A program made the translations under genes and the position numbers. A stretch of DNA of 64,000 nucleotides from Rhabditoides inermis (taxonomy: Eukaryota; Nematoda; Chromadorea; Rhabditida; Rhabditidae). The notes under the pieces are model-generated. The model was not told the origin of the DNA. It worked only from the letters and a program-made list of their open reading frames with translations, and made no database searches. This document shows, one piece after another, positions 13,568-24,326 of the stretch. Within the stretch, counting starts at the first letter, position 1. Each line of letters begins with the position of its first letter. The stretch spans positions 203,501-267,500 of the forward strand of contig CAWZYM010000079.1 of assembly GCA_963966185.1 (NCBI GenBank), written 5' to 3'.

Positions 13568-15162
13568 TTCCCTCGTTTTCTCTATCCCCCTATTTCTCTC
13601 TCTCTTTCTCCCATTTCTCTGTGATCAGAGGCGTGCGCTTCCGACCTCTTCAAAAACGAACCTGCCACTAGTTTAGTTTATTGGACGCGCGTGTCTTTTT
13701 CGAAGCTAAGCATCGGCACTCACGACCATATGATCTATACAAAACAGGCGAGCGACTCACTATCTGACACCTCTGTATTCCCATCTCTCTCTCCCTCGCT
13801 CTCTCTATTTTTCTCTCTCTCCCTCTCCCTCCCTCCTATTTTTCTGTGATAAGAGGCGTGCGTTTCCGACATCTTCGAAAACGAACCTGTCACTAGTTTA
13901 TTGGACGCGCGTGTCTTTTTCGAAGCTAAGCATCGGCACTCACGACTGTCTGATCTACACAAAACAGACCGGAAACACATTAGCTGACCTCTCTCTAGTT
14001 CCACATCTCTCTCTCTTTCTCTCTATTTCCCTCGTTTTCTCTATCTCCCTCTTTCTCTCTCGCTTTCTCCCATTTCTCTGTGATCAGAGGCGTGCGCTTC
14101 CGACCTCTTCAAAAACGAACCTGCCACTAGTTTATTGGACGCGCGTGTCTTTTTCAAAGCTAAGCATCGGCACTCACGACCATATGATCTATACAAAACA
14201 GGCAAGCGACTCACTATCTGACCTCTCTGTATTCCCATCTCTCTCTCCCTCACAATCTCTATTTCCTTCTCTTTCCCTCTCCTTCCCTCCATCCCATTTC
14301 TCTGTGATAAGAGGTGTGAGCACCTTCGACATCTTCGAAAACGAACCTGTCACTAGTTTATTGGACGCGCGTGTCTTTTTCGAAGCTAAGCATCGGCACT
14401 CACGACTGTCTGATCTACACAAAACAGACCGGAAACACACTAGCTGACCTCTCTCTAGTTCCACATCTCTCTCTCTCTCTCTCTATTTCCCTCGTTTTCT
14501 CTATCTCCCTCTTTCTCTCTCTCTCTTTCTCCCATTTCTCTGTGATCAGAGGCGTGCGCTTCCGACCTCTTCAAAAACGAACTTGCCACTAGTTTATTGG
14601 ACGCGCGTGTTTTTTTCAAAGCTAAGCATCGGCACTCACGTCCATATGATCTATACAAAACAGGCAAGCGACTCACTATCTGACCTCTCTGTATTCCCAT
14701 CTCTCTCTCTCCCTCACAATCTATATTTCCCTATCATTCCCTCTTCTTCCCTCCATCCCATTTCTCTGTGTTAAGAGAGTGTGAGCACCTTCGACATCTT
14801 CGAAAACGAACCTGCCACTAGTTTATTGGACGCGCGTGTCTTTTTCGAAGCTAAGCATCGGCACTCAGAACTATCTGATCAACACAAAACAGACCGGAAA
14901 CACACTAGCTGATCTCTCTCTAGTCCCACACCTCTCTCTCCCTCTCTCTCTCTCCCTCGCTTTCTCTATCTCCCCTTTTTCTCCCTCTCCCTCCCTCCCA
15001 TTTTTCTGTGATAAGAGGCGTGCGTTTCCGACATCTTCGAAAACGAACCTGCCACTAGTTTATTAGACCCGCGAAGTATCTCGCTTTCGAAGCTACATAA
15101 GCTTCTGCACTCACGACTATCTCTACACAAAAAACACACTAGCTGACCTCTCTCTAGTTCCA

Positions 15163-15201
<39 letters not shown>

Positions 15202-16090
15202 TTCCCTCGTTTTCTCTATCTCCCTCTTTCTCTCTCTCTTTCTCCCATTTCTCTGTGATCAGAGGCGTGCGCTTCCGACCTCTTCAAAAACGAACCTGCC
15301 ACTAGTTTATTGGCCGCGCGTGTCTTTTTCAAAGCTAAGCATTGGCACTCACGACTGTCTGATCTACACAAAACAGACCGGAAACACACTATCTGACCTC
15401 TCTGTATTCCCATCTCTCTCTCCCTCACAATCTCTATTTCCCTCTCTTTCCCTTTCCCTCCCTCCATCCCATTTCTCTGTGATAAGAGGTGTGAGCACCT
15501 TCGACATCTTCGAAAACGAACCTGCCACTAGTTTATTGGCCGCGCGTGTCTTTTTCGAAGCTAAGCATCGGCACTCACGACTGTCTGATCTATACAAAAC
15601 AGGCGAGCGACTCACTATCTGACCTCTCTGTATTCCCATCTCTCTCTCCCTCACAATCTCTATTTCCCTCTCTTTCCCTTTCCCTCCCTCCATCCCATTT
15701 CTCTGTGATAAGAGGTGTGAGCACCTTCGACATCTTCGAAAACGAACCTGCCACTAGTTTATTGGCCGCGCGTGTCTTTTTCGAAGCTAAGCATCGGCAC
15801 TCACGACTGTCTGATCTATACAAAACAGGCGAGCGACTCACTATCTGACCTCTCTGTATTCCCATCTCTCTCTCCCTCACAATCTCTATTCCCCTCTCTT
15901 TCCCTCTCCTTCCCTCCATCCAATTTCTCTGTGATAAGAGGTGTGAGCACCTTCGACATTTTCGAAAACGAACCTGTCACTGGTTTATTGGACGCGCGTG
16001 TCTTTTTCGAAGCTAAGCATCGGCACTCACGACTGTCTGATTTACACAAAACAGACCGGAAACACACTAGCTGACCTCTCTCTAGTTCCA

Positions 16091-16131
<41 letters not shown>

Positions 16132-17250
16132 TTCCCTCGTTTTCTCTATCCCCCTATTTCTCTCTCTCTTTCTCCCATTTCTCTGTGATCAGAGGCGTGC
16201 GCTTCCGACCTCTTCAAAAACGAACCTGCCACTAGTTTAGTTTATTGGACGCGCGTGTCTTTTTCGAAGCTAAGCATCGGCACTCACGACCATATGATCT
16301 ATACAAAACAGGCGAGCGACTCACTATCTGACCCCTCTGTATTCCCATCTCTCTCTCCCTCGCTCTCTCTATTTTCCTCTCTCTCCCTCTCCCTCCCTCC
16401 TATTTTTCTGTGATAAGAGGCGTGCGTTTCCGACATCTTCGAAAACGAACCTGCCACTAGTTTATTAGACCCGCGAAGTATCTCGCTTTCGAAGCTGCAT
16501 AAGCTTCTGCACTCACGACTATCTCTACACAAAACAGACCGGAAACACACTAGCTGACCTCTCTCTAGTTCCACATCTCTCTCTCTATTTATCTCGTTTT
16601 CTCTATCTCCCTCTTTCTTTCTCTCTCTCTTTTTCTCATTTCTCTGTGATCAGAGGCGTGCGCTTCCGACCTCTTCGAAAACGAACCTGCCACTAGTTTA
16701 TTGGACGCGCGTGTCTTTTTCAAAGCTAAGCATCGGCACTCACGACTCTATACAAAACAGGCAAGCGACTCACTATCTGACCTCTCTGTATTCCCATCTC
16801 TCTCTCCCTCACAGTCTCTATTTCCCTCTCTTTCCCTCTCCTTCCCTCCATCCCATTTCTCTGTGATAAGAGGTGTGAGCACCTTCGACATCTTCGAAAA
16901 CGAACCTGTCACTAGTTTATTGGACGCGCGTGTCTTTTTCGAAGCTAAGCATCGGCACTCACGACCATATGATCTATACAAAACAGGCGAGCGACTCACT
17001 ATCTGACCTCTCTGTATTCCCATCTCTCTCTCTCCCTCACAATCTCTGTTTCCCTCTCTTTCCCTCTCCTTCCCTCCATCCCATTTCTCTGTGATAAGAG
17101 GTGTGAGCACCTTCGACATCTTCGAAAACGAACCGGCCACTAGTTTATTGGACGCGCGTGTCTTTTTCGAAGCTAAGCATCGGCACTCACGACCATCTGA
17201 TCTACACAAAACAAACCGGCAACACACTAGCTGACCTCTCTCTAGTTCCA

Positions 17251-17287
<37 letters not shown>

Positions 17288-18458
17288 TTCCCTCGTTTTC
17301 TCTATCCCCCTATTTCTCTCTCTCTTTCTCCCATTTCTCTGTGATCAGAGGCGTGCGCTTCCGACCTCTTCAAAAACGAACCTGCCACTAGTTTAGTTTA
17401 TTGGACGCGCGTGTCTTTTTCGAAGCTAAGCATCGGCACTCACGACCATATGATCTATACAAAACAGGCGAGCGACTCACTATCTGACCCCTCTGTATTC
17501 CCATCTCTCTCTCCCTCGCTCTCTCTATTTTCCTCTCTCTCCCTCTCCCTCCCTCCTATTTTTCTGTGATAAGAGGCGTGCGTTTCCGACATCTTCGAAA
17601 ACGAACCTGCCACTAGTTTATTAGACCCGCGGAGTATCTCGCTTTCGAAGCTGCATAAGCTTCTGCACTCACGACTATCTCTACACAAAACAGACCGGAA
17701 ACACACTAGCTGACCTCTCTCTAGTTCCACATCTCTCTCTCTCTCTCTATTTATCTCGTTTTCTCTATCTCCCTCTTTCTTTCTCTCTCTCTCTTTTTCT
17801 CATTTCTCTGTGATCAGAGGCGTGCGCTTCCGACCTCTTCGAAAACGAACCTGCCACTAGTTTATTGGACGCGCGTGTCTTTTTCAAAGCTAAGCATCGG
17901 CACTCACGACTCTATACAAAACAGGCAAGCGACTCACTATCTGACCTCTCTGTATTCCCATCTCTCTCTCCCTCACAGTCTCTATTTCCCTCTCTTTCCC
18001 TCTCCTTCCCTCCATCCCATTTCTCTGTGATAAGAGGTGTGAGCACCTTCGACATCTTCGAAAACGAACCTGTCACTAGTTTATTGGACGCGCGTGTCTT
18101 TTTCGAAGCTAAGCATCGGCACTCACGACTGTCTGATCTACACAAAACAGGCGAGCGACTCACTATCTGACCTCTCTGTATTCCCATCTCTCTCTCTCCC
18201 TCACAATCTCTATTTCCCGCTCTTTCCCTTTCCCTCCCTCCATCCCATTTCTCTGTGATAAAGAGAGTGTGAGCACCTTCGACATCTTCGAAACCGAACC
18301 TGCCACTAGTTCAAGTATTAGACGCGCGTGTATCTCACTTTCTAAGCTAAGCATCGGCACTCACGACCATCTGATCTACACAAAACAGCAACACACTAGC
18401 TGACTTCTCTCTACTCCTACATCTCTCTCTTTCTCCCTCGCCCGCTCTCTCTATCCCC
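9846..18458. repeat. Pyrimidine-rich ~226-bp tandem satellite, segment 3 (mosaic)
   Basis: Long array of the same monomers, about twice the length of segment 2. It is a patchwork of the other segments. The start (9846 to about 10,980) matches 4730 onward at offset 5116. About 14,190-15,840 matches about 1,100-2,750 at offset 13,091-13,097. About 15,900-18,458 matches about 6,360-8,911 at offset 9,531-9,547. Small offset changes come from CT-tract length differences. This records recombination between whole blocks. Confidence 0.92.
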
Positions 18459-19405
18459 ATATCAAAGATTAGGATAGTAAAATGATAACGTAGGTTATTA
18501 ACAAGTCAAGCTACATTTGATCCACTCGTTTTATTGCAATAATGATACATCATCACTCAGCTTCACAATCGGAATTCTTATATAGCAAGTTCATAACAGA
18601 GGGAAAAGACTCACGCTATAGATATTTCATTTCCTCCATCACTGTGACATTTACTTGGTTGTTCTTTGAAGTACCAAACAGGAGACTTATGAAAATGAAA
18701 GAATTAAAAGGATAGACGAAAGAATACAAAATAGACAAGATGACTCAATGGCAAGTACAATCAGCTCAGTTTCAATCGTCAGGTCTACCCCGAAAGGCGG
18801 GCGACACACTGGTTGAGAACCGTGGTGTACTCGCGACCGTCTGATCTACCTAAGACAGGCGGGCAACTGAATGGAAAACCGTGGTGTTCAGCACTCGCGA
18901 TCGTCCGGTCTACCCAAAACAGGCGGGCGACACACTGGCGAACCGTGGTGTTCGGCACTCGCGACCTTCTGATCTACCCAAAACAGGTGGGCGACACACT
19001 GGCTGACCGGCCCTACGACCAAATATGATCTACCCAATCATGAGCGGGCGACACACTGGTTCAGAACCGTGGTGTTCGGCACTCGCGATCATAAGGTCAG
19101 CCTGTAGTAGGCCGGCAACATGCACTCAACAGAGAGGAGAGAGAAAAGAAGATAGAATGGACACAACTTTCCTCAGCACTATCCTCCACGCTTCTGGTGA
19201 CAGCAAGATAGATGCACGGCAACCACACATCCATCTGAAATACGGTACATATGAGAGTACTGTACATATGTACATGAGTTCATAAATGGGTTTATCCAGC
19301 CCGCTATCACTATATGTACCACGCATGGATGACGGTTCTCACTTCACATGCACACAAGTCCACACAATGGCAATGCAAGTCCACTCACAATTCAATCAAT
19401 ACTCT

Positions 19406-19416
19406 AATCGATCAAT
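19406..19416. repeat. Left target-site duplication of the RT element
   Basis: AATCGATCAAT, identical to 20,921-20,931. The same 11 bp occur once at the uninterrupted site in S copies 1 and 2, so it is a genuine target-site duplication. This length fits target-primed reverse transcription. Confidence 0.88.
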
Positions 19417-20873
19417 GTGGACGGCTGCAGTCCAGCAGGCAGCCAGCAGCCAAGGAGGCGATTCCAACTCTGAAGGTGGAGAAGAAGCACGATGGAGCGT
19501 CAGTGAAGGAATCCTTGTGCTACGCGAGCATGCTGCTGGCGAAGCAGAGAGGAAAGCTGAAGGCCTACCGTCAACTCAAGGCGGAGCTGCGGAGGATTCG
19601 GAAGGAGCAGTGGGAGGAGGAATGGATGAGGAGGAGCAAGGAGTTCGAGGACGCTTGGGAAAGGCAGGATGCCCGCACGGCATTCTCCCTGCTGAAGCGG
19701 TACAGCGGGAAGTGGAGCAGGACGACGCCCGTCATCTCTGACGGCGTGTCACTCGTCACCGGGGAAGCAGCGTGCGCGGTGTGGGCTGGTCACTTCGACC
19801 GCCTACTCAACCAGCCGTGCCCGTCTGCTCCCGCCCTGCCACATACCGCCCGTTCTGACTACAACTGCAGGACGGAGCCGCCAACCATGGAGGAGCTGCT
19901 TGTGTGCATGAAGAAGCTGAAGAATGGGAAGGCTGCCGGAGACGACGACCTCACTCCGGAGATGATGAAGACTCTGCCCGCCTTTGGGATCCGTGAGCTG
20001 CATCGGCTGATCGTCAACATCTGGGAGAGGAAGGAGGTGCCTGACTCGTGGAGAAACACCATCATCGTCCCGTTGCTGAAGAAGGGCAGCCCCACCGACC
20101 CAGCCAACTACCGTGGTATCTCATTGATCCGCGTGTGCTACAAGCTGGTGGAGCGTCTGCTGCTACTTCGCATTGTGGAGCACCGCGGGAAGACCGCCCG
20201 AGACGAGCAGCACGGATTCCGCCCAGGAAGGTCTTCCATCGACGCCGTCTTCTCTCTGAGACGGATCGTCGAGCTGCGTGCCCGATTCAAGAAGCCGACT
20301 AACATCATCTTTGTCGACTTCCGGGCAGCATTCGACAGTCCCGATCGAGACCGCCTCTTCGATGCGGTGCGCGCCGACGGAGTACCAGCCCCGCTAGTAG
20401 AGGAGAAGCTGGATACGGCGGAACGCAAATTTTTGCGCCGGATGTTAGGCTACTTCTACCCAAACCGTCGCCACAACTCGCAGTTGTATCGGGATGTAAA
20501 CAACATCTACTCCCGTCTCCTGCGTAAAAAGTCCAAGCTGCCCACCCCCTCGCGGCAAGTGGCGGCAACGAGAGTTCGTCTCTTGGGACACGTGCTGCGA
20601 CGAGAAGACAATCGGATTGTGAAGCAAGCTGCGCTTACTTTACCGCCGCCGGAGTGGAGAAGAGGCCCAGGAAGGAAACGCGCCACATGGGACGAGAAGC
20701 TGAAGGAGGATGTCGGGCCCACGCCTGCCGTGCGCGCCAAGGTCACCTCGAGAGACACTTCGTTCCGCAGATCTTGGAACACTCGCAACGGGCAGTGGAT
20801 GGACGCTGTTATGGACATGGCACAAGACCGCGTCAAGTGGTCAGAACTGGTTCACGCGATGCTCGCCGGCTAA
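19416..20873 (+). pseudogene. Reverse transcriptase ORF, 5'-truncated and internally deleted
   Basis: One open frame runs through the insert; the frame opens upstream at an ATG at 19,314 inside the S block, and residue numbers below count from there. Visible motifs in order: KAAGDDDLTPE (~206), WRNTIIVPLLKKG and NYRGIS (~250-270), QHGFRPGRSS (~299), and motif A FVDFRAAFD (~333, catalytic Asp). Directly after PAPLV (~361) the frame jumps to EEKLDTAERKFLRRMLGY, which belongs to the C-terminal region of such proteins. Motif B, the YxDD box (motif C) and the thumb are absent. The C-terminus has the RLLGHVLRRED and RRGPGRKRATW segments typical of animal non-LTR RT proteins. With no YxDD box it cannot be an active polymerase. 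The ORF is otherwise free of stops, so the deletion was in frame and the insertion is probably young. Confidence 0.85.
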
Positions 20874-20920
20874 GGGGCGACAATGCTCCAGATGATCTAC
20901 GGAGAATCGGCCGAGGAGTG
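19417..20920 (+). mobile_element. Truncated non-LTR retrotransposon (RTE-like), 1504 bp
   Basis: Insert bounded by perfect 11-bp duplications. It starts inside the linker between endonuclease and reverse transcriptase, so the 5' part including the endonuclease is gone. It ends about 50 bp after the ORF stop, without an A tail. Base composition (GC-rich, codon-like) is unlike the surrounding satellite. An in-frame internal deletion removes the middle of the polymerase domain. It therefore looks like a short non-autonomous derivative, either mobilised in trans or deleted before or after insertion. Clade assignment (RTE-like) rests on general motif resemblance only. Confidence 0.85.
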
Positions 20921-20931
20921 AATCGATCAAT
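20921..20931. repeat. Right target-site duplication of the RT element
   Basis: AATCGATCAAT, identical to 19,406-19,416; followed directly by the remainder of the S block. Confidence 0.88.
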
Positions 20932-20971
20932 ATTTTCTTTTGTAGATATATATCTCCCCTTTCTCTCTCAT

Positions 20972-21790
20972 CTTTCTCCTCTGTCTCTATCGCTCTTTCC
21001 TTCTCCCTCCCTCTCTAACTCCCCCTCTTTCTCTGCGACAAGAGGTTTGACCCCTCCGACCTCTTCAAAAACGAACCTGCCACTAGTTTATTGGACGCGC
21101 GTGCATCTTGTTTTCGAAGCTAAGCATCGGCACTCACGACTATCTGATCAACACAAAACAGACCGGAAACACACTAGCTGATCTCTCTCTAGTCCCACAT
21201 CTCTCTCTCCCTCTCTCTCTCTCCCTCGCTTTCTCTATCTCCCCTTTTTCTCCCTCTCCCTCCCTCCCATTTTTCTGTGATAAGAGGCGAGCGTTTCCGA
21301 CATCTTCGAAAACGAACCTGCCACTAGTTTATTAGACCCGCGAAGTATCTCGCTTTCGAAGCTACATAAGCTTCTGCACTCACGACTATCTCTACACAAA
21401 ACAGACCGGAAACACACTAGCTGACCTCTCTCTAGTTACACATCTCTCTCTCTTTTTCCCTCGCTTTCTCTATCTCCCTCTTTCTCTCTCTCTCTTTCTC
21501 CCATTTCTCTGTGATCAGAGGCGTGCGCTTCCGACCTCTTCGAAAACGAATCTGCCACTAGTTTATTGGCCGCGCGTGTCTTTTTCGAAGCTAAGCATCG
21601 GTACTCACGACTGTCTGATCTACACAAACAGTGAGCAACACACTAGCTGACCTCTGTCTAGTTCCACATCTCTCTCTCTTTTTCCCTCGCTCCCTCCCTT
21701 CCTCCCTTCCTCTTTCTCTGCGATAAAAGATGTGAGCGCCTCCGACCTCTTCGAAAACGAACCTGCCACTAGTTTATTGAACGTGTTAGC
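20972..21790. repeat. Pyrimidine-rich satellite, segment 4 (right edge)
   Basis: The last 3-4 monomers. They are more diverged than the internal ones, for example GTTGAGCGCC-type changes and CT-poor spacers, as is usual at satellite edges. The final recognisable block is CCACTAGTTTATTGAACG near 21,765-21,782, after which sequence becomes unique. Confidence 0.85.
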
Positions 21791-22371
21791 ATTTTTCTAT
21801 TGAAGCTACTCGCGACCATATCATCTGTGTGTCCGCAACAAAATGCTCGAGTATTCCATATGGGTTACTGTAGGTACAGTACTTCTATTTCGATAAGAAA
21901 GTTGCTCATGTGTCCAAGGGTCCAAGGGGACGCCGACAAATATGCACAACAAAGCACCTGTACTTGATGGCTTACTTGTAATCACTGGTACTGCTTCAGA
22001 TTGTGAATCCATTCGCATCGCGTCACAAGTCTCTCCCATTCGTCCACTCTCCGCCAACGTTGATCGAGAAATGACAAAAGAGAAAGCGAGAGTCTGGCTG
22101 GAAGTGTAAGCATGCGAGGCGTTGGAATGAGAATGTGCTAGATGACACGTTGGATGCGCAACTCACCCGACACACCGCTTCAAGGCACCGAGCAACGAGA
22201 AATGACCGGCAAAGAGCAAGTGTCGTCAAGCCAGACATTTCGATACGCTGCCAACGCTCTTTTTCGTGATCATTCACAGTAAAAGCATTGCGTGCGTGCG
22301 TTTTAATGTGATTGTCGCGCAATTGTGATGTTTACATTATGTTGCTTTGTAAATTGATAACTTACTTGCAG
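21791..22371. other. Unique sequence between satellite and first candidate exon
   Basis: No convincing gene. Two minus-strand open frames (21,821-22,057 and 22,023-22,322) show no domain or splice pattern that I recognise. There is no obvious promoter element. Confidence 0.5.
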
Positions 22372-22425
22372 GACCAGGGGAGGATGCCTCGCGGACTTCT
22401 GTCCCCGCCAAGAACGAACTCAAAT
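22372..22425 (+). CDS. Possible upstream exon of the USP-like gene
   Basis: A 54-nt stretch flanked by a good acceptor (CTTACTTGCAG) and a consensus donor (GTGAGT at 22,426). All three frames are open. The frame that leaves two bases at the 3' end would splice in phase to the next supported exon at 24,327. No domain is recognisable. The exon is inferred from splice-site quality and phase only; it could be 5' UTR or spurious. Confidence 0.35.
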
Positions 22426-22503
22426 GTGAGTCGTTGATATTGTTGTTCACATATCCCATATTATCCGCATAAGTGAACAGTGACGTTCGTTTTCGATCTT
22501 GGA

Positions 22504-22576
22504 GTATCTATGGCTCAGCTGATTAGAGCGTCTGCTAGTGATCTTACGGTCGAAGGTTCGAATCCTCCGTGATAAT
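22504..22576 (+). pseudogene. tRNA-like sequence (box A and box B present)
   Basis: Box A TGGCTCAGCTG at 22,511 and box B GGTTCGAATCC at 22,555 are near consensus, and the D stem GCTC/GAGC pairs. The presumptive anticodon would be AGT (22,537-22,539). However, only 4 of 7 acceptor pairs form, the T stem has one mismatch and the anticodon stem does not pair. It is therefore a tRNA pseudogene or the head of a tRNA-derived SINE, not a working tRNA. Confidence 0.5.
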
Positions 22577-23065
22577 TTTGTTGTGGTTTTCGACTGTACT
22601 CAACGGTGTGATCTGTTAATATTCGTCATATCCGGACTTTTCAGACGACTCCCTTCTCGTTTGCTCGAAGTTTTCATTCTGTTCCCTTCACACGGTACAT
22701 TGTTGCTTTCAAGTTGTACTGTGTTCTTGTGATCTATCGGAGTTGTTCACTGAAAGAAATGACAGCTGTCAGCTCATTCAGAGTTCAGAGTTCAGAGATT
22801 TATCCGGTATCGTTAAAGCTGTACATGACATTGCAATCTCAAAAAATATGAATGGAAGCATGCAGTAGGGCCCAGATCTTGGTAGGCTAACGTCGGGGGA
22901 ATACAGTTTAGCAATAGAGGTTAGTGGTGGACGACGATTCTTGCTCGATACTCAATTGATACTTGATCGATAATCAGCCCAAATCATTAGAGTATCATAG
23001 TATACGATGCAAAGCTAGCTCCGGATAATCCTTTCCTCCCATGTAGTCGCATGTATCTTCTCGAA

Positions 23066-23167
23066 CCTCGTGAGCTTCTGCATCACCTTGCTTCGCATTT
23101 TTCGCACTTTTCGGTCTAACCAAGCTCTCGTCTTCCTGAAATTAGCATCCTCGTGAGCTTCTGCATC
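23066..23167. repeat. Short direct repeat
   Basis: CCTCGTGAGCTTCTGCATC at 23,066-23,084 recurs at 23,149-23,167, and the following bases are also alike (ACCTTGCT versus GTCTTGCT). The spacer holds a CTAACCAAGCTCTCGTC segment also found at 28,790. Confidence 0.75.
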
Positions 23168-24160
23168 GTCTTGCTCAAGGGTACTCGCGCAGGATCATTA
23201 GTCGAACCGACCGCACAGCGCGGGGAAAGAAGAAACAAGAGTCTGTCAGCTCATTCATTTGCATAAAAACTCGGTATTTTGATCGAGACCAGCAACTGAT
23301 GATAACAAGATAAAGAAAGAGAACTCGATTAAAAACAATCGATGTTCAGACAACGTATACGCTATTCCATAGAACCCAGTGTCGCCAACATTTCTCTCTT
23401 TTACTGTACTCGTAGTTCACAGCAACTGATTAATCAGTACATACATATCTTTTCTTTAGTGTTCCTTTGTCTTTTTCTGGGATGGGCAGTCCTCCTTTCA
23501 AAACTACCAGGTGAGAAGGCGCGAATTATGCAGATCCACAGTGTTTCTCTTTCCCTAGCTCTCTTTTCTCCTTTTATTTCTTTTTCTCTTCTTCTCTTTT
23601 TTCTCTTTTCTCTTCTTCCCTCTTTCTATTTCGCAAATCGTTTTCTCTCTCATGATTTTCCTCGGATCATCGGCCCCTTTCGGCGGTATGTCGCCAAGTT
23701 CCTCAGCATATTCTCTTCCTTCGTTGAGCTACAGAAGTACAGAAGTCTATGTAGTTTGAAAAAATCGAAAGCTCTGAAAGTTGTTCATCGAAACAGTTGG
23801 TTCCAGTTGATGTGTTTCCATATGCCTGTTTTAAGACCTCTGAAATTTGGCCATAACAATCGATATCAACCAATCATATATGTTTATGAAAACTGTCATC
23901 CAGAAAATATGTCTATCGCACAGACGCAACTGATTCCCTCTTTCGTTTGTCGTGCGTTCGCAAATGCGAGTCCAAGAAAAGGGGGCGGTCTCGAAATCAA
24001 GGCTGTGAAAACATGCACATGGCTATGGAAACATCCAACTGGTAACAACTATGCTATGCAGTAGGATACATCGTAGAGCATTCAATTCCTGCCAACTAAA
24101 CCGTAGCTCAGCAGAGTATCCTGGATTCGTGTCCGTTTCGGCCAAACTTGACCGCATTCA

Positions 24161-24230
24161 GCCGGCCTCCTCTGTAACACTTAACCCTTAACACTTAACG
24201 CCGGCCTCCTCTGTAACACTTAACGTATAA
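24161..24230. repeat. Short direct repeat with ACACTTAAC units
   Basis: GCCGGCCTCCTCTGTAACAC followed by TTAAC occurs twice, near 24,161 and 24,202, separated by CCTTAACACTTAAC. A local duplication with no evident function. Confidence 0.75.
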
Positions 24231-24326
24231 GAGCACTAATTTGCAAATACTAAAAACAACTGTAATTTATTTGAGTCGTTTTAAACGTGTTTTTCCAATT
24301 ACACAAACATGAATGCCTTTTTTCAG

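Larger units (their letters stand above)
18459..20971. repeat. S spacer block, copy 3, split by a retroelement
   Basis: Same block as 3731-4729, with the full set of internal short units. It is interrupted at 19,416/19,417 by a 1.5-kb retroelement and resumes at 20,921 with the target-site copy followed by ATTTTCTTTTGTAGATATAT. The flanks join exactly into an intact S block, so insertion followed amplification of S. Confidence 0.88.
22577..24326. other. Non-coding stretch upstream of the first supported exon
   Basis: Mostly unique. It contains a 19-bp direct repeat (CCTCGTGAGCTTCTGCATC at 23,066 and 23,149) and a 28-bp segment shared with the later gene region (23,115-23,142 = 28,790-28,817). 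A ~25-bp direct repeat of GCCGGCCTCCTCTGTAACAC type occurs near 24,161 and 24,202. The 240-codon open frame 23,342-24,064 has a low-complexity Phe/Ser/Leu stretch and no recognisable domain, and I do not support it as a gene. If the exon at 22,372 is real, this is an intron. Confidence 0.5.

Noticed and set aside
173..18360. Dozens of 60-198-codon open frames on both strands of the left satellite
   Set aside because: They follow the CT/GA runs, encode Ser/Leu/Phe or Arg/Glu runs, overlap on both strands and change frame because the ~226-bp period is not a multiple of three.
20138..20836. Minus-strand frames overlapping the RT ORF
   Set aside because: Antisense by-products of a GC-rich coding region.
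1..21790. 5S rRNA genes in tandem
   Set aside because: Only about 15-25 bases resemble 5S box A; the rest of a 5S gene, including the box C region, is absent.
22504..22576. Functional tRNA-Thr (AGT)
   Set aside because: Anticodon stem does not pair and the acceptor stem has only four pairs; kept only as a tRNA-like pseudogene.
23342..24064. 240-codon + strand open frame
   Set aside because: Low-complexity Phe/Ser/Leu section, no recognisable domain, no similarity to the adjacent gene; composition matches an intron or intergenic stretch.
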